Part shown: one piece after another, positions 31,526 through 42,585 of the stretch | Numbering within the stretch: position 1 is the first letter of the stretch | Layout of the letters: each line of letters opens with the position of its first letter | Source: Thermothelomyces thermophilus ATCC 42464 | Lineage: Eukaryota > Ascomycota > Sordariomycetes > Sordariales > Chaetomiaceae | Assembly: GCF_000226095.1 (NCBI RefSeq) | Contig: NC_016477.1 | Span: 1,798,001-1,862,000 of the forward strand | Direction: 5' to 3' | Length of the DNA stretch: 64,000 nucleotides | Notes under the pieces: generated by a model | Told to the model about the DNA's origin: nothing | The model's input: the letters and a program-made list of their open reading frames with translations, nothing else | Database searches by the model: none | Program-made: the position numbers and the translations under genes

Positions 31526-34500
31526 CTAGTTCCTATAAGTTGTCCTTTAATCTAAAATCGAGCTATTTAACCAGATACTATAGTTCCCTATTAATAATAT
31601 ATAAATCTAGAATTTCTTCGATGTCCTATTCTTCCTCTTCGTCTTCTGCTTCGATATTTATAGCGATTTTAGCGTTCTTTAACACTAGTTCGAGAAGTGA
31701 AATATAAAAAATGTCTATCTATAGTTATATAGATAATAGTAATAATAGTCAATAGTTAGATGTCGAGATTCGTTCTTTGATAATAAAGGGTCTGACCTTC
31801 TTAAAGTCTAGCTTTGTACTTAGTCGTTTGGTTCGTAAGTTTCGTATAATTAGGTAGACTTTGTCTCCCCTCTCTAGGCAAAGTCCCTTAAGCCTATATT
31901 TGTCGTAGTAGTTCTTTATTCTAGTTCTAACAAACTTAAGTTCCTTTTTAAGCTTCTTATATAGTATATACATTTATTTTACTTTGACTATTACTCTTAG
32001 CACTATAACCTCTAATCCTTACCTAAGGTCTGCTTTATATCTATAGTTTCCAAAGAATAGTATAACTTTAGTTATTTCTATTAGCGTTATATTATAAGCG
32101 AGTTATACTGTTAGTAATAGCATGACCTAGTTGTCTTACTAGTAGTTAACGTAAGAACGGAAGTACTACTCGATAACTTGGTTTAGTCGCTCCGTTTATC
32201 CGTCAGTTTGTAGGTAATATGCCGTTAATAGTTTACTATTAACGCCTAATCGTTACATTAACGCTTGCTAGAACTTTAATACAAACTTGGTATCTCTATT
32301 AGTAATCTATTCTTACGGCCAAGCATATACTAATACGACTTACCAATAAATCACGTATACTAGCTATTTTACTATCTAGGACTCCTTATAGGGAAAGAAG
32401 TATACCTATTTAGTCAGGTAGTCTACTATAGTGAGAATACTATTATAGATTACCCCTATAGCTATATCCTTAGATTCTAGTAGTTTCGTAATAAAGTCTA
32501 TTGTAACTAAACTCTATAGTTTGTTAGCTATTAGCAGTAGCTAAAGTAGCCTATACGGCTTATATCGTGCTATTTTACTTCGATTATAGATATCGTAGTT
32601 CTATATAACTTCCTTGACTCGTGCCGTTAACTATAGAAAGTCGTAATGTTTCTTAACTTATACAATAGTCTTCGTAACTCCTTTATATCCTCCGAGTTTC
32701 GACTTATAGAGTTCTTAAATCATTCGTAGCTATTAATCTTTATTATAGATATACGCTTTGCCTTAGTACTAGAGTTTCCTATCTTTTTCTTCTACTCTAT
32801 TAGATACTACTAGTCTAGGTATTACTTAATACTATACCTCGTTAATCCTTTCTTCTCGAAAGATTACGTAATATTCTAGGAACGAGTCGAGTAGATCGTC
32901 TTCTATAGGTATCTACGTTTCATAATATAGCGTTCCGTCTATTCGTTCCTTAAATAACGGTAGCGTTATTTCCGTTCGTCTTTCCGTATAATCTGTTCAT
33001 CGGCTTAAGGCGTCCGCTTATACGTTCTCTTTACCCTTCTTATAGTAGATCTCAAAATTAAATTCCGTAAGGAATTCTACCCATCGTATTTATCGTCTAT
33101 TAAGCTCCTTTGTCGTTATAAAGTATCATAAATTCTTATAATCCATATATACTTATACTAGTTCAATTATACTACTAAGGTATAGTCGCTATTCCTTAAA
33201 AGCTTTAATAATTATAAGTAGTTTCTTATTATAGATCAAATAATTAAGACGTAGTCTATCGAGCCTCTTTAAAAAGAAGGCTATAGGATATAGCTTCCCT
33301 TATTTATCTTGTTATCCTAACTATCCTCCGATGGCGTAGTCTAAAGCGTCTATTTCCACCTCAAATGGCTTCTTAGGGTCTAGTAGCACTAGTACTAGAT
33401 CTTTAGTAATGGTGTTATAGATCTACGTAAATGCTTGCTTGTATTACTCTTCCTATTAGAATTTAGCGTTCTTCTTAGTAAGTTCGTACAAAGGTTATAC
33501 GATCACTCCAAAGTTCCTAATGAACATCCGGTAGAAGTTTGTAAACCCGATAAAACTTTGTACTTCTATAACTGACATTAGTTATAGCTAATCCTTGATG
33601 GCTTCGACCTTTGAAGGTTCTATCCGGATTTGTCCTAGGGATATCTCGTATCCTAGAAATACCGTCTTCCTAATGTAGAATTCGCTCTTTTCCTTATTAA
33701 CTAATAGCTTATATACATATAACATATCTAGTACTACTCTTATATACTTCTGGTATTTGTCTATCGTCTTAAAGAAGATAAGTATATTATCGAGATAATA
33801 TACCGTAAATTTGTCAAGAAAGGGTTAGATAGCTTGATTAATCAGGGCTTAGAACGTTACTAGCGTGTTTGTAAGTCCGAATGGTATGACAAGGTACTTA
33901 TAGTGGCTATAGGGTATCCTAAAGGCCATTTTCTACTCGTCGCCTTCTTTAATCTATATATAATTATAGGCTAATAGTAAGTTAAGATACGTAAAATATT
34001 AGGCTCCTGCTAACTAATCTTAGAGCTATAAGATTAGTGGTAATAGGTATTAATTTTTTATAGTCTATTCGTTAAGTTACTAATAATTAATATATAACTG
34101 TAGCTTTCTATCTTTCTTAGGCACAAATAGGATTAGGTAGCCTGCTAGCGATATCGACAGGCAGATATATCCTCTTTAAAGGTTCTCCTCTAAATATTAC
34201 TTAAGTTCTTCGTTCTATATCTAGCTCGTATAGTAAATCTTGAAGAACTTTAGTTATGCTCCTTCCTTAAGCTTAATCTCGTGATCCTATAGGCCGTATT
34301 CTGGCAATCCTTCTAGATGTTTCGGTTTAAATGCTAGGTGTCCTTTGTATTCCTTTGGTACTTCCCTAGTCTTGTCTTGTCTCTCGGTTTTCTAATAGTA
34401 TACGAACTTGGTTCCGTCTATAGCAATGCTAGCGATTTCTTTTATCTTAACCTACTACTCTAGTTATAGTACTCCGTATTTGTTAACGGAGAGAATAGCT

Positions 34501-35160
34501 ATTGGTGGTTTAGCTTGTTCCTCTTATTATAACGTTAGTATCGTTATACTGCTTCTTTTAAAGTTTATAGTAGTCTGCCTACTATTATCTGTCTCTTATA
34601 GTAGATCTATAGGATATGCCTTTCTTTGAGTATCGTCTGCCTATAATCCTTATATATTCCTTATCTTACTAGTTAAATATAACTCTATTTAAGATTATAG
34701 GTAGCTACTATTCTTTTAGCTAATATCTAGGTTATAATCTTTATATTATAGTAACCTTAATATTATATCTTTATTATTACCTATATCTATAATATTAAAT
34801 ATAATTACTATAGTTTTCCTTGCTATAGTAATATCGATCGGTTTAGTCTCCCTATATACCTATTACGTCGGAAATAGCTCTTTAACTATGCTATACTTCC
34901 GCTTTATTCTCTAGGGTATTTATAGCTAATTTATAAGTATCGGCGAAATCAGGTTTATTTCTACTCTACTATCTACTAGTACGAGTATTTCGTGCTATTT
35001 CCATTGTGTTATTATCTATAGTCGCTTATCTTACCACCATCATCTAAAGATTATAGCGATTTCCTATATTTCTACTAGGAGGTCTCGATATAGTAGTCTC
35101 TTATACTAGTTCCTCCTATATTACGCTACTACTCGCCACTATACAGGCGTTAATAGTTCC
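31500..35160 (-). pseudogene. pol of element C (RIP-degraded)
   Basis: Minus-strand homologue of the intact Pol, in the same domain order from chromodomain (about 31550) to protease (about 34700-35050). A short open piece at 31749-31973 keeps the region after the integrase core (K-L-K-K-E-L-K-F-V). The last 1 kb resembles element A at about 14200-15146 very closely, including many shared RIP changes. Confidence 0.8.
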
Positions 35161-37436
35161 TAGGCCCCTTAAAGGGCCCTGACCTGTTTCCTAGGTTAGT
35201 GCTAACCTCTTTGGTTATTTAGCTAATAGTAGCTTCGTCGATCGTGCTTATTTCCGTAAGCCATTAAGTGCTTATAGCTTCCTACTATTAGGTCTATTCT
35301 GCTTTCTGTCGTATATGCTATAGCTTTATCTGAAGCTCCCGAATTCGCGACTTCTTTTCGTCCGCGTAATAGAGGTAATCGTTACTCTAGCACGAGTCCT
35401 ATATGTCTTGTCCTATTCTATAGTACCTAGGCTAGGCTCGTTTTAGAACTACTATAATGCCTTCTAAACTCCGAGCTTCGATTTTCTAGAGTAACTTGGC
35501 TACTCTATTCCTTACGTTATAGACCTATTCTATAGGGTGTAAGCTTCTGTCTTTATTTTCTTATTAGGTCGGCTAGTGATTATTTTCGAATTTGTCACGG
35601 AAGTAGTATTGGCATTTGTATACTATACACTAAAACTAGGGCGCTTGTATATATACCTTATATCGAGGGTATAGTTATATAGCGTTACCTAGAAAGTATT
35701 AGAATTCTTTCTTAAATCCTTCCTACTATATATAGACTATAGGTACTCTAATGCTAAGATAGGAGTGTTTCTTCCAATAGCTTTCCTATATATGCTCGTC
35801 TTTTCTATAGCTTATATATATAAACTAGTATTTTAGGTTCTATATATTGTTACTAAGTTACTAGTCGTCAAGGTACTTAGTATAGCTATCAGGCCTATTA
35901 TATATCATAGGCTATTCTCCTTTAAAGGTTTCTACGATACATCGGAGTTCCCTTATCTTGTCCTTTATTTTATCGCTCTACTAGGTAAGTCGAGTTAAAC
36001 GTCTATCCCGTTCGCGTAGCTCCGTATTAAGTTAGAAAACTTTATTATAGTACTATTCGATTTATTCCTAGAGGAATAGAACATTAGGTCTAGGTCTTTT
36101 GTTTCCTTAGGTATCGGTTATCTACGATCTATCCTGCCTCTATATGACCGTAAAACCCCATTGCCTTAAGGCTAGGAGAATCGAAATTGGTAATATATAC
36201 TCTCCTATCGTGTCCTATTCGGCAAGACCTGTCTCTAGGTCTATAGTGACTAGTTTAGAGTACGGTACTTGTTCGTCTTTACTATTGCTATTATATCCGA
36301 GACTATCTATATTACTACCCCTATCTTTATAGCTTATAGCCGCTACTTTAATAACGTCCTTAGTAGTTTCGTTAATAACCGTAATTTCCTTTCTAGGGAC
36401 TGTCTTCTACTCTTTCTTTAGGCTTTGACATTCTTACTTATAGTGCCCTTTCTTTCTATAGTTATAGTAGGTAATATTAGACTTGTCTTTAGTCGTCTTT
36501 TTCCGGTCTTGCTTCTATACTATATCTATATCCATAGCTCTAGGGTATATCCTATATAAGGTATTAATATATGCTTGCTTTTTCTTGTTATTAGCCTTAA
36601 CTATAGTTCTATTTATTTAACCTTATTTCTATTACTCTTATATATAAAGTCGATTATCGATTCTAATAGCCTATACGATATATTTATCTAGGGTCTTAAG
36701 CCGATCGTACTTATATAGCTTATCTTTAACCTTTTCCTTTAAGCTATTATAGAACAATTATATTAATATCTTATCGTTAAGCTAAGATTTAAGTATATTC
36801 TATTTAAACTATATAGTATAGAAGGCTACTAACTTAGTCTATCAGAGATTAGTAAGTCTTTCTTATATATAAATCTTCTTATCTTTGTCGTTAAAAACCT
36901 TCTAAAGCTCTTCTTCGAAATGGTTATAGGATCAAAGGATTACCTATATAAACGTATCTTAGTCGTCTTTATCTTCCTTAGTAAGATAGTCGTTCTATAT
37001 AGGTTCGAACTATCTAAGTACCTTACCCTCTAGTCTTATAGCTATATAGAGGACTTTAGCTTTATTATCTAGAAACTTATTATTATTAAGCTAGAAGTAG
37101 GATCAAAGGTTTATTAGGAATCCTACAAGATCCTCCTTAGTTCCTCTATATTTGCTAGGTAGTTCGATCTTAATATAGCTTGCTTTAGTAGTCTCGAGCG
37201 CCTTAATTTTAGCGTAGGCCTCGTTAACTAACTTCTACAAGTGCTTTTCGCCGTTCTCGAGTTCCTTAATTTGGGCCTAAGTAGCCTTATCTTTCTAGTC
37301 TAACTCCTAGATCTGCTACTAGAGTTAACTAAGCTAGGTAAGTAGCTATTTAGCTATAATGTTAGTAGCTATATCGATATTAAGGTCAAAGTCACCTCTG
37401 TTCTAAACTATAATAGAACAAAGGGAGTGGTAATAA
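35161..37436 (-). pseudogene. gag of element A or C/A hybrid (RIP-degraded)
   Basis: Homologue of the intact Gag (20746-23007) read on the minus strand. The frameshift hairpin is still visible near 35163-35180 (GGGCCC...GGGGCC), the zinc-knuckle region lies near 36430-36475, and the N-terminal coiled-coil region near 37200-37400. It is followed by the subtype-1 5' LTR. Confidence 0.75.
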
Positions 37437-37438
37437 CG

Positions 37439-37884
37439 TATAACAAACCCGGCTTAGACTTCTTCTAAAAGGGTTTAGACAAAGGTAGATTAAGCAGGAC
37501 AAGTAGGCAGGTTATCTAAGGGATTTGGTAAAGCTAAAGGGTTTATAATAATACTAGAGTTGTCTTTTATAATAATTAACAATACTTAGTATAAGTACTG
37601 TAATTAGAATTGTTACTACTAGTAAACTCTTAGAGTCTACTTAACGAGTGACTAGCTAGTTATATATATATAATTGTCTATCCTTCTTTAATAGTTATTA
37701 CTAGTACTATTTCTCCTTTTACCTTATGATTCTGTGTTATTGACGGTGATATGTTATTATCACTAGTGAAGACCTTAGTCTTGGCGGTGATAATCTTCTG
37801 ATTAGTCCGTCAAGTGATTAGCTATCGGAATGTCCTATGTCCTGGCTGTAGCCTGCTAGGCCGTCTATATGCTTATCTGTAATA
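37439..37884 (-). repeat. 5' LTR of element A (subtype 1, 446 bp)
   Basis: Same length and subtype as the LTR at 10277-10722 and followed by CCTAC at 37885-37889. The primer-site region just inside it (about 37426-37436) is the RIP-altered form of the 11-mer found in the intact element. Confidence 0.85.
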
Positions 37885-37921
37885 CCTACCTAGGTATCTA
37901 ACTAAGAAAAGAGGGGAGGTA

Positions 37922-38207
37922 TATTACGGGCCTAGGCTCTACCTAGGCTAATCGATAATAGGCTATACCTAGTTTTAGACTAGACTTATATACGTTTATA
38001 GGGCGTTTGTAGGGCATATGCTTAGGACCTGGTTAGGCCCTAACCTGGTACCTAACCGGGCCCTAACTAGAGTATATATATAACCCCTATATAAGAAGTA
38101 GAACCTCCTTTGGCCCCTATACTTACTTTCTCTTCTTCCTTTCCTTAAGGTAGTTAAATAGAATATTATATACTTATCTATAGTTATTATAAGGCTAGTA
38201 TATTATA
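37922..38207 (+). repeat. 3' LTR of family-2 element E (286 bp)
   Basis: Begins TATTACGGGCC and ends ATATTATA. It is preceded by the purine run gaggggagg and closely resembles the F LTR. It is separated from the body of E by the whole family-1 nest. Confidence 0.8.
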
Positions 38208-38665
38208 AAATCACTCCTTTAATAGGGGAGAATAGCTCCTTAGTTAGTAATTATAGAATTATAGTCTTAGTCCTAAGTTAAGTATTATTACTATAAGAGA
38301 TAATCTATTGTTATAAACCTTTTGGCTTTACTAAACCTATAGACTCTATAGATAATATACCTTTAGCTAAACCCTTTTAGAGGATAGTCTGACTAGGTTT
38401 GTTATACTATGCTAACATTTTACTTGCTAGAGGCTCTAAGCCGCTTAAGAGGCAGGTCGAAAAGAATAGCTTTAATGTTAAGCCTAAGGAGATTATTTTA
38501 AGGTTAGACTTTGCTAGCTCGATATAGGAGCTACCCTAACATTTCTATAGGTAAGAGAGGAGACATTACCCTTCGTTAAATACGGTTAAGATACTTATTA
38601 GTTTAGCCTCTACTATAAGTGGGCAATTAAGAATAGCCTTCTTTAGGTATATACTTTGTCACTTA
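38208..38665 (+). mobile_element. RIP-degraded fragment of another Gypsy element (LTR end and gag start)
   Basis: 38300-38405 resembles the last part of the family-1 LTR (AACCTTTTGGCTTTACTAAACC, then a GTTTGTTATA end) but is clearly diverged. It is followed by a possible gag start with RIP-type stops. It begins right after the E 3' LTR and ends where GC-rich sequence starts near 38665, so both ends are cut. Confidence 0.5.
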
Positions 38666-39282
38666 TATTTAGCCCTGCCCGTAGTATAACGAGGAAGCAT
38701 TTCGAAAATGAGGAGCCCGGATAGATCATCCGAAAACCAATCATGGCAGACAATTGGAGCGTATGCCTACAAACGCTGCAAACCCGGGCGGGGTCATCTT
38801 CGTCGAAAGCGTGACTCCTCGAATTCGGTCTGTACTCCATGATTAGCCGTTTCTAGCTCTCGAAGGCGGTTCAGGGAGATAGATGCCCTCGCACCCCGGG
38901 CCGTCGCCGTCTAGGCAGATCAAGCGGAGCCGGACTTTTTGTTTTTCCGTTGCATTCCATGGCTGCCCGCAAGCCACCCTTTGTATGTACTTAAGGGAGC
39001 TCAACCTCCCAGCCTCGTTTTCAGGGGGACAACCAAGATTGACCCCACCAAGCCCACCGACAATATCAACTTGTTTCAACACGACCACTGCCTCGCCGCT
39101 CCGGCGGTGGGAGGATTCTCCTTCGTGTGCCCGCATGCAGACGGAGACATGTCTCGGAATCACATTTGAGGTCCTACTCGCGAAGCAGTTCGCATTTTCT
39201 TTGCATCTTTCACACGTGTTGACGTGTCCAGCAGAAGTGTGATGTGTGGGTGGTTTTTGGGTGTGTGTTTCTTTTGAGGAGT
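38666..39282. other. GC-rich intergenic sequence, no supported gene
   Basis: Base composition returns to normal. Overlapping open frames on both strands (119 aa plus, 151 aa minus) show no domain, compete with each other, and I do not support either. Confidence 0.4.
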
Positions 39283-40397
39283 GATGACCCCGCGTCACTA
39301 TACGGACTGCGGCAGAGCCTACTCTACTGGTTCTCGACGATCAAGCCTGTGATGGAATCGCTAGGGTTTGAGAGCCCGGAATCCGACGCTTGCCCCTTCA
39401 GGAACAACGAACTGGGCATGATCGCCGCACCCGATACCAAGCTTATTGACCGTACGCGCGATGGCCTGAAGCGCTCGTACGACCTCAAGGAACTAGGCGA
39501 GGACAAGCGATTCCTGGGCTTTGATGTCATTCGCGACCGAGAAGCCAGGAAGGTATTCATTTCCCAGGAGTCCTACGTGTCAGGGCTTTCCTCGCGAAGA
39601 AGGATATAGATGACTGCAATCCTGCCGCCACACCCTGGCCGGCCAACTTCGAACTGCCAACGATGTAGCAACCACTGATGGATCGGCAGAAGGCTTATTA
39701 TATGAAGGACACGGGAGCGCTCAACTGGGTTGCCTACGGCACCCGGCCTGATATTGCTTACACAGTTTCCCGCTTGGCCGAGGCCAACGTAGGACCATCC
39801 CAAGCCCACCTGGACCTTTTGAAGCACCTCTTGCGAAAAATTTGAAAGGCACGGCGGACCGCGGTCTCGAATTCGGGGGCCCGGATCTCACCATCGCGGA
39901 CCTATTAATGCTGACCTTTGCAGACGCCTCCTTGGCTGACCGGATGCCATCACGGCACTCGACCAGTGGCCAAGTGGTATTTGTAGCGGGGGCACCAGTC
40001 GTATGGAAAACGAAGAAGCAGACATTTGTTGCCCTCAGCACGACGGAGGCAGAGTTCGCCAACCTCGCGCCAGCCGCCCTCTCTGCACATCTATGGGTGG
40101 CCAGGATCTTGTAGGAATGCGGAGCTCCGCAGCCGAAACCGACCATCCTGTTTACTGACAGCCTGAACGCCTACCTCACTGTGATGAACCCTCTCAACAA
40201 GGCGCGCACTCGGACTATCGACATTCAATACAAATGGGCCATTGAATAGGCGGAAAGGAAGCTCCTGGAGGCCAGGCACGTCGACGGCATTGATATGCCC
40301 GCAGATGGCTTCACAAAACCCTTGAAGAAGGAGAAACACGCTGCCTTTGTGAGAATGCTACGCATGGTGGCCAGAAAGGTGCCATGGGCCCAAGATT
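39283..40397 (+). pseudogene. Copia (Ty1-type) pol remnant, RT end and RNase H, GC-rich
   Basis: Starts within the Copia reverse transcriptase at S-L-Y-G-L-R-Q-S, continues through an F-L-G-F-D-V-I region, then RNase H with F-A-D-A-S, S-T-T-E-A-E-F, and a D-G-F-T-K-P-L-K-K end. It is broken by frameshifts and stops (TAG at about 39666 and 40112, TGA at about 39843, TAG at about 40246). The TAG stops fit RIP-type CAG changes, but the sequence keeps its GC content, unlike the other Copia element at 48174. The 5' part and LTRs are absent. A poly-G run at about 40488-40505 follows. Confidence 0.8.
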
Positions 40398-40847
40398 GAT
40401 GAATGTAAACACCGTGGATTCACCTGTACGTATAGAAAAGCAGGGTTGGTGATGACTTCATTGCCCAGACGGTGATGCTGTCTGTGTGGGGGGGTGGGGG
40501 GGGGGGAAAACCGTGTGACCACGTGCCTTCCTTTCTCCAGACAGTCCACCTGCCCTGGGATTTCCCAACCTTCCACAAAAACAACTAGAGAATACCATCA
40601 TAGTTCTGCCCAATTTGGGTGTTTCCTACCACATATGCCGTCTTCCCCGCACCCGTCCCGGTTCCGCCCTGCAATCGCTCATCCTCGTCCTATGCACTCT
40701 CATCCGACATGATCTGCCGCTTTTGTATCAAGACCGTACTGGAATCCAACCTCACGTGGGACTATGGCACTCTTACTCGCATGGCTCCGGGCTCGCCCGC
40801 CAATGGGGTGAGCTGGGGTGAGCACTCGCCGCTTTTGGCTCACCCAG

Positions 40848-41300
40848 CTGGGCGTGCACATCTTCCACCGCCACGGCGACCGCACGTCCAAGGAGTGGCC
40901 GCCCACGTCGCTGACGGCCCTGGGCGCCGACCAGGTGCTCAGCTCGGGCACCTACTTCCGCAACCGCTACGTCGAGAGCGGCGCCAGCACCCCCATCGCC
41001 AGCCTGAGCCACGACCTGGCGGTGCTGTCGCAGCTGACGGCCACAGCCCCCGCCGACAACGTGCTGCAGAACTCGGCCCAGGTCTTCCTACAGGGCCTGT
41101 ACCCGCCCGCCGGCTCGGCGGCCACGTAGAAGCTGGCCAACGGCACGGCCACCGACCCGCCGCTGGGCGGCTACCAGTACATCCCCTACTCCTCGCTGCT
41201 GACCCCGGAGACACTCCACCAACTCCAAACCCTCGCAGACAATCACGGCTATTGTTCTCTCGGCGCCTTGTCTGTCAGCTCTCCTCGACCAAGCGACTAA
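40848..41300 (+). pseudogene. histidine acid phosphatase (phytase-like), truncated
   Basis: The frame beginning L-G-V-H-I-F-H contains the family active-site motif R-H-G-D-R-T-S-K, then W-P-P-T-S-L-T-A-L-G and a V-L-Q-N-S-A...L-Q-G-L-Y-P-P block, as in fungal secreted histidine acid phosphatases. Only about 140 residues of an enzyme usually near 450 aa remain. There is an in-frame TAG at 41127-41129, then recognisable sequence to about 41250, and the frame ends at 41300, overlapping the 3' end of the minus-strand F-box gene. A splice acceptor (CACCCAG) immediately precedes 40848; the upstream exon with the signal peptide was not identified. The distal catalytic HD motif is missing, so it is inactive. 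Confidence 0.75.
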
Positions 41301-42585
41301 AGACCCATCCGGTATACACGGGTTCAAACATGGGCAGCTCCTTCAAGGCCTCGACGCGTTTCCTGTCCCACAGGGAAAACCCGGCGTGGGTCCAGAGGCT
41401 CAGGGTCTTGCGCTGTTGTACGGATTGCCTGTCGCTCTGCCAAGGAGGCAACCAGGAAATCGTGTGTAGGCATTCGCCAAACTGGTTGAAGTAGCGCCCA
41501 CGCAGGGCGTCCAGCCAGCCGTACGGGACGAGGTCGAGTCCGTCTCCGACATAGGGCACGACTAGCCCGTCCCGCTGCCACTTGTCCCTGATGGGGTTTG
41601 CAAAGTCATGGGCCTGTGCCCCTTGCCACGCGCACTTCAAGGGGATCATCTGGTAGACGTTCACGTACTCGTCCCACAGGTGTGCGGAGCGCGCGGCCTC
41701 TCTGCCGGTGGGCAGGTCGTGGACGGCCATCTCGGCGAGGCGGCGATGGGTCTGCAGGTACTGTACGAGGTGGTGCTGGTGGGCGATCAGGTCGTCAAAC
41801 TGGCGGGGGAGGATGGCTGGGGCTCCGTCGGGGGTGCGGGGAGAGTAGTGCACGAGGGTGAAACACAAGCGTGTGACGAAGAAATCGACGTGGTCGATAT
41901 GCTGTAGCTCCCAGGGCTCGAGGGTGCCGAACAAGCCCAGCTGCTCGCCCTGGTGTGTGCTCGAGTTGCTGATGGCGGCCATGTCCTCGTGGCTCCAGCC
42001 CGAGTGGGGGCGCCTTGTGGCGGCCCAGGCGTTGCTCATGATCTGGCGGCGGTAGAAGGCGCGCACGAGGCGCCGGCGCTCTAGGGGCGAGAGCGGTGTT
42101 GTGGCGGGGGTGCCAGCTCCGCCGGCGAGGTCGAATAGGGCGAGGCGTGCCGTGACGTACATATCGGCGAGAAAGTTGATCTTATAGAGGGTATGGCATA
42201 GGCCCGTGAGTTCCTTGAGGCTAGGGAGGGCATCGGACCCTCGGACTGGCATGCTACTCCGGGCGTTGCCGTCGCGGAGCATCTCGTGGTAGACGAAGGC
42301 CATGAGGCGCAGCCACTCGATGTACGCGGCCTTGTCGGCGCGGGGGTCCGAGTAGGGGAACACAAGAAGGAACCTGGCATCGGCCAGCACGGGGCCCAGC
42401 TCGTTTTGCAGGACGCAGAAGAGAACGGCGCGCCTCTGGATGCTGAAGCGTCTGTACACGAAGCGGGCCGTGACGATGAAGCGGGCGAGGTCGCGGACCG
42501 TATCCACGTCGAGCAGGATCTTGTCGAACAGCTCCGACGGCAGACGGGCCAGCCCCGCCGCTGCCTGCTCTCCCGCCTGGGCCAT
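41275..42585 (-). CDS. F-box-like hypothetical protein, 436 aa
   Basis: A single uninterrupted frame with GC-rich codon use. The N-terminus (residues about 13-50) reads L-A-R-L-P-S-E-L-F-D-K-I-L-L-D-V-D, then a R-D-L-A-R-F-I-x-T block, the usual form of the F-box in filamentous fungi, which recruits targets to SCF ubiquitin ligase through Skp1. The rest has no recognisable repeat such as WD40 or LRR. It is rich in Trp and Arg (for example L-W-D-E-Y-V, W-x-D-A-L-R-G-R-Y), like the large families of lineage-specific F-box proteins in Sordariomycetes. Its start ATG at 42585 is the first in the frame. No introns are needed. The substrate is unknown. The 3' end abuts the broken phosphatase. Confidence 0.7.
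   Translation of the reverse strand: MAQAGEQAAAGLARLPSELFDKILLDVDTVRDLARFIVTARFVYRRFSIQRRAVLFCVLQNELGPVLADARFLLVFPYSDPRADKAAYIEWLRLMAFVYHEMLRDGNARSSMPVRGSDALPSLKELTGLCHTLYKINFLADMYVTARLALFDLAGGAGTPATTPLSPLERRRLVRAFYRRQIMSNAWAATRRPHSGWSHEDMAAISNSSTHQGEQLGLFGTLEPWELQHIDHVDFFVTRLCFTLVHYSPRTPDGAPAILPRQFDDLIAHQHHLVQYLQTHRRLAEMAVHDLPTGREAARSAHLWDEYVNVYQMIPLKCAWQGAQAHDFANPIRDKWQRDGLVVPYVGDGLDLVPYGWLDALRGRYFNQFGECLHTISWLPPWQSDRQSVQQRKTLSLWTHAGFSLWDRKRVEALKELPMFEPVYTGWVFSRLVEES

Larger units (their letters stand above)
15149..35160 (-). mobile_element. Gypsy family 1 element C (minus strand), LTR subtype 2, 5' half lost, split by element B
   Basis: The 3' LTR of C is cut in two by element B: 15149-15282 and 30445-30738, which together give 428 bp, exactly the length of the other subtype-2 LTRs. 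Inside it follow a version-2 antisense gene (30865-31525) and pol to about 35160. No 5' LTR is present: pol runs without a break into gag and then the subtype-1 5' LTR of A. The simplest explanation is recombination between homologous gag/pol of C and of the A element it had entered. The exact crossover point cannot be placed. Confidence 0.75.
10277..37884 (-). mobile_element. Gypsy family 1 element A (minus strand), LTR subtype 1, RIP-degraded, host of nested elements
   Basis: A is bounded by two 446-bp LTRs (10277-10722 and 37439-37884) and a 5-bp duplication CCTAC on both outer sides. On the minus strand it reads 5' LTR, gag, pol and then the antisense gene next to the 3' LTR. Element C is inserted at 15149, near the gag/pol boundary. 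C itself has lost its 5' half, so the sequence from roughly 35160 to 37438 is gag belonging to A or to a C/A recombinant. RIP has put stops throughout gag and pol. Confidence 0.85.
7779..38207 (+). mobile_element. Gypsy family 2 element E, 5'-truncated and split by the nested family-1 block
   Basis: E starts inside the integrase at 7779 (equivalent to about 4957 in F) and runs to 10276. There family-1 element A is inserted with a CCTAC target duplication (10272-10276 and 37885-37889). E resumes at 37890 with its last few bases, a polypurine tract and its 3' LTR (37922-38207). The rejoined sequence across the insertion matches uninterrupted F at 7440-7492. It is RIP-degraded and is the outermost host in the five-level nest. 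The 5' LTR, gag, protease and RT are absent. Confidence 0.8.

Noticed and set aside
38843-39298. 151-codon minus-strand and 119-codon plus-strand frames
   Set aside because: They overlap on opposite strands, have no domain or splice support and lie in a region of degraded elements.
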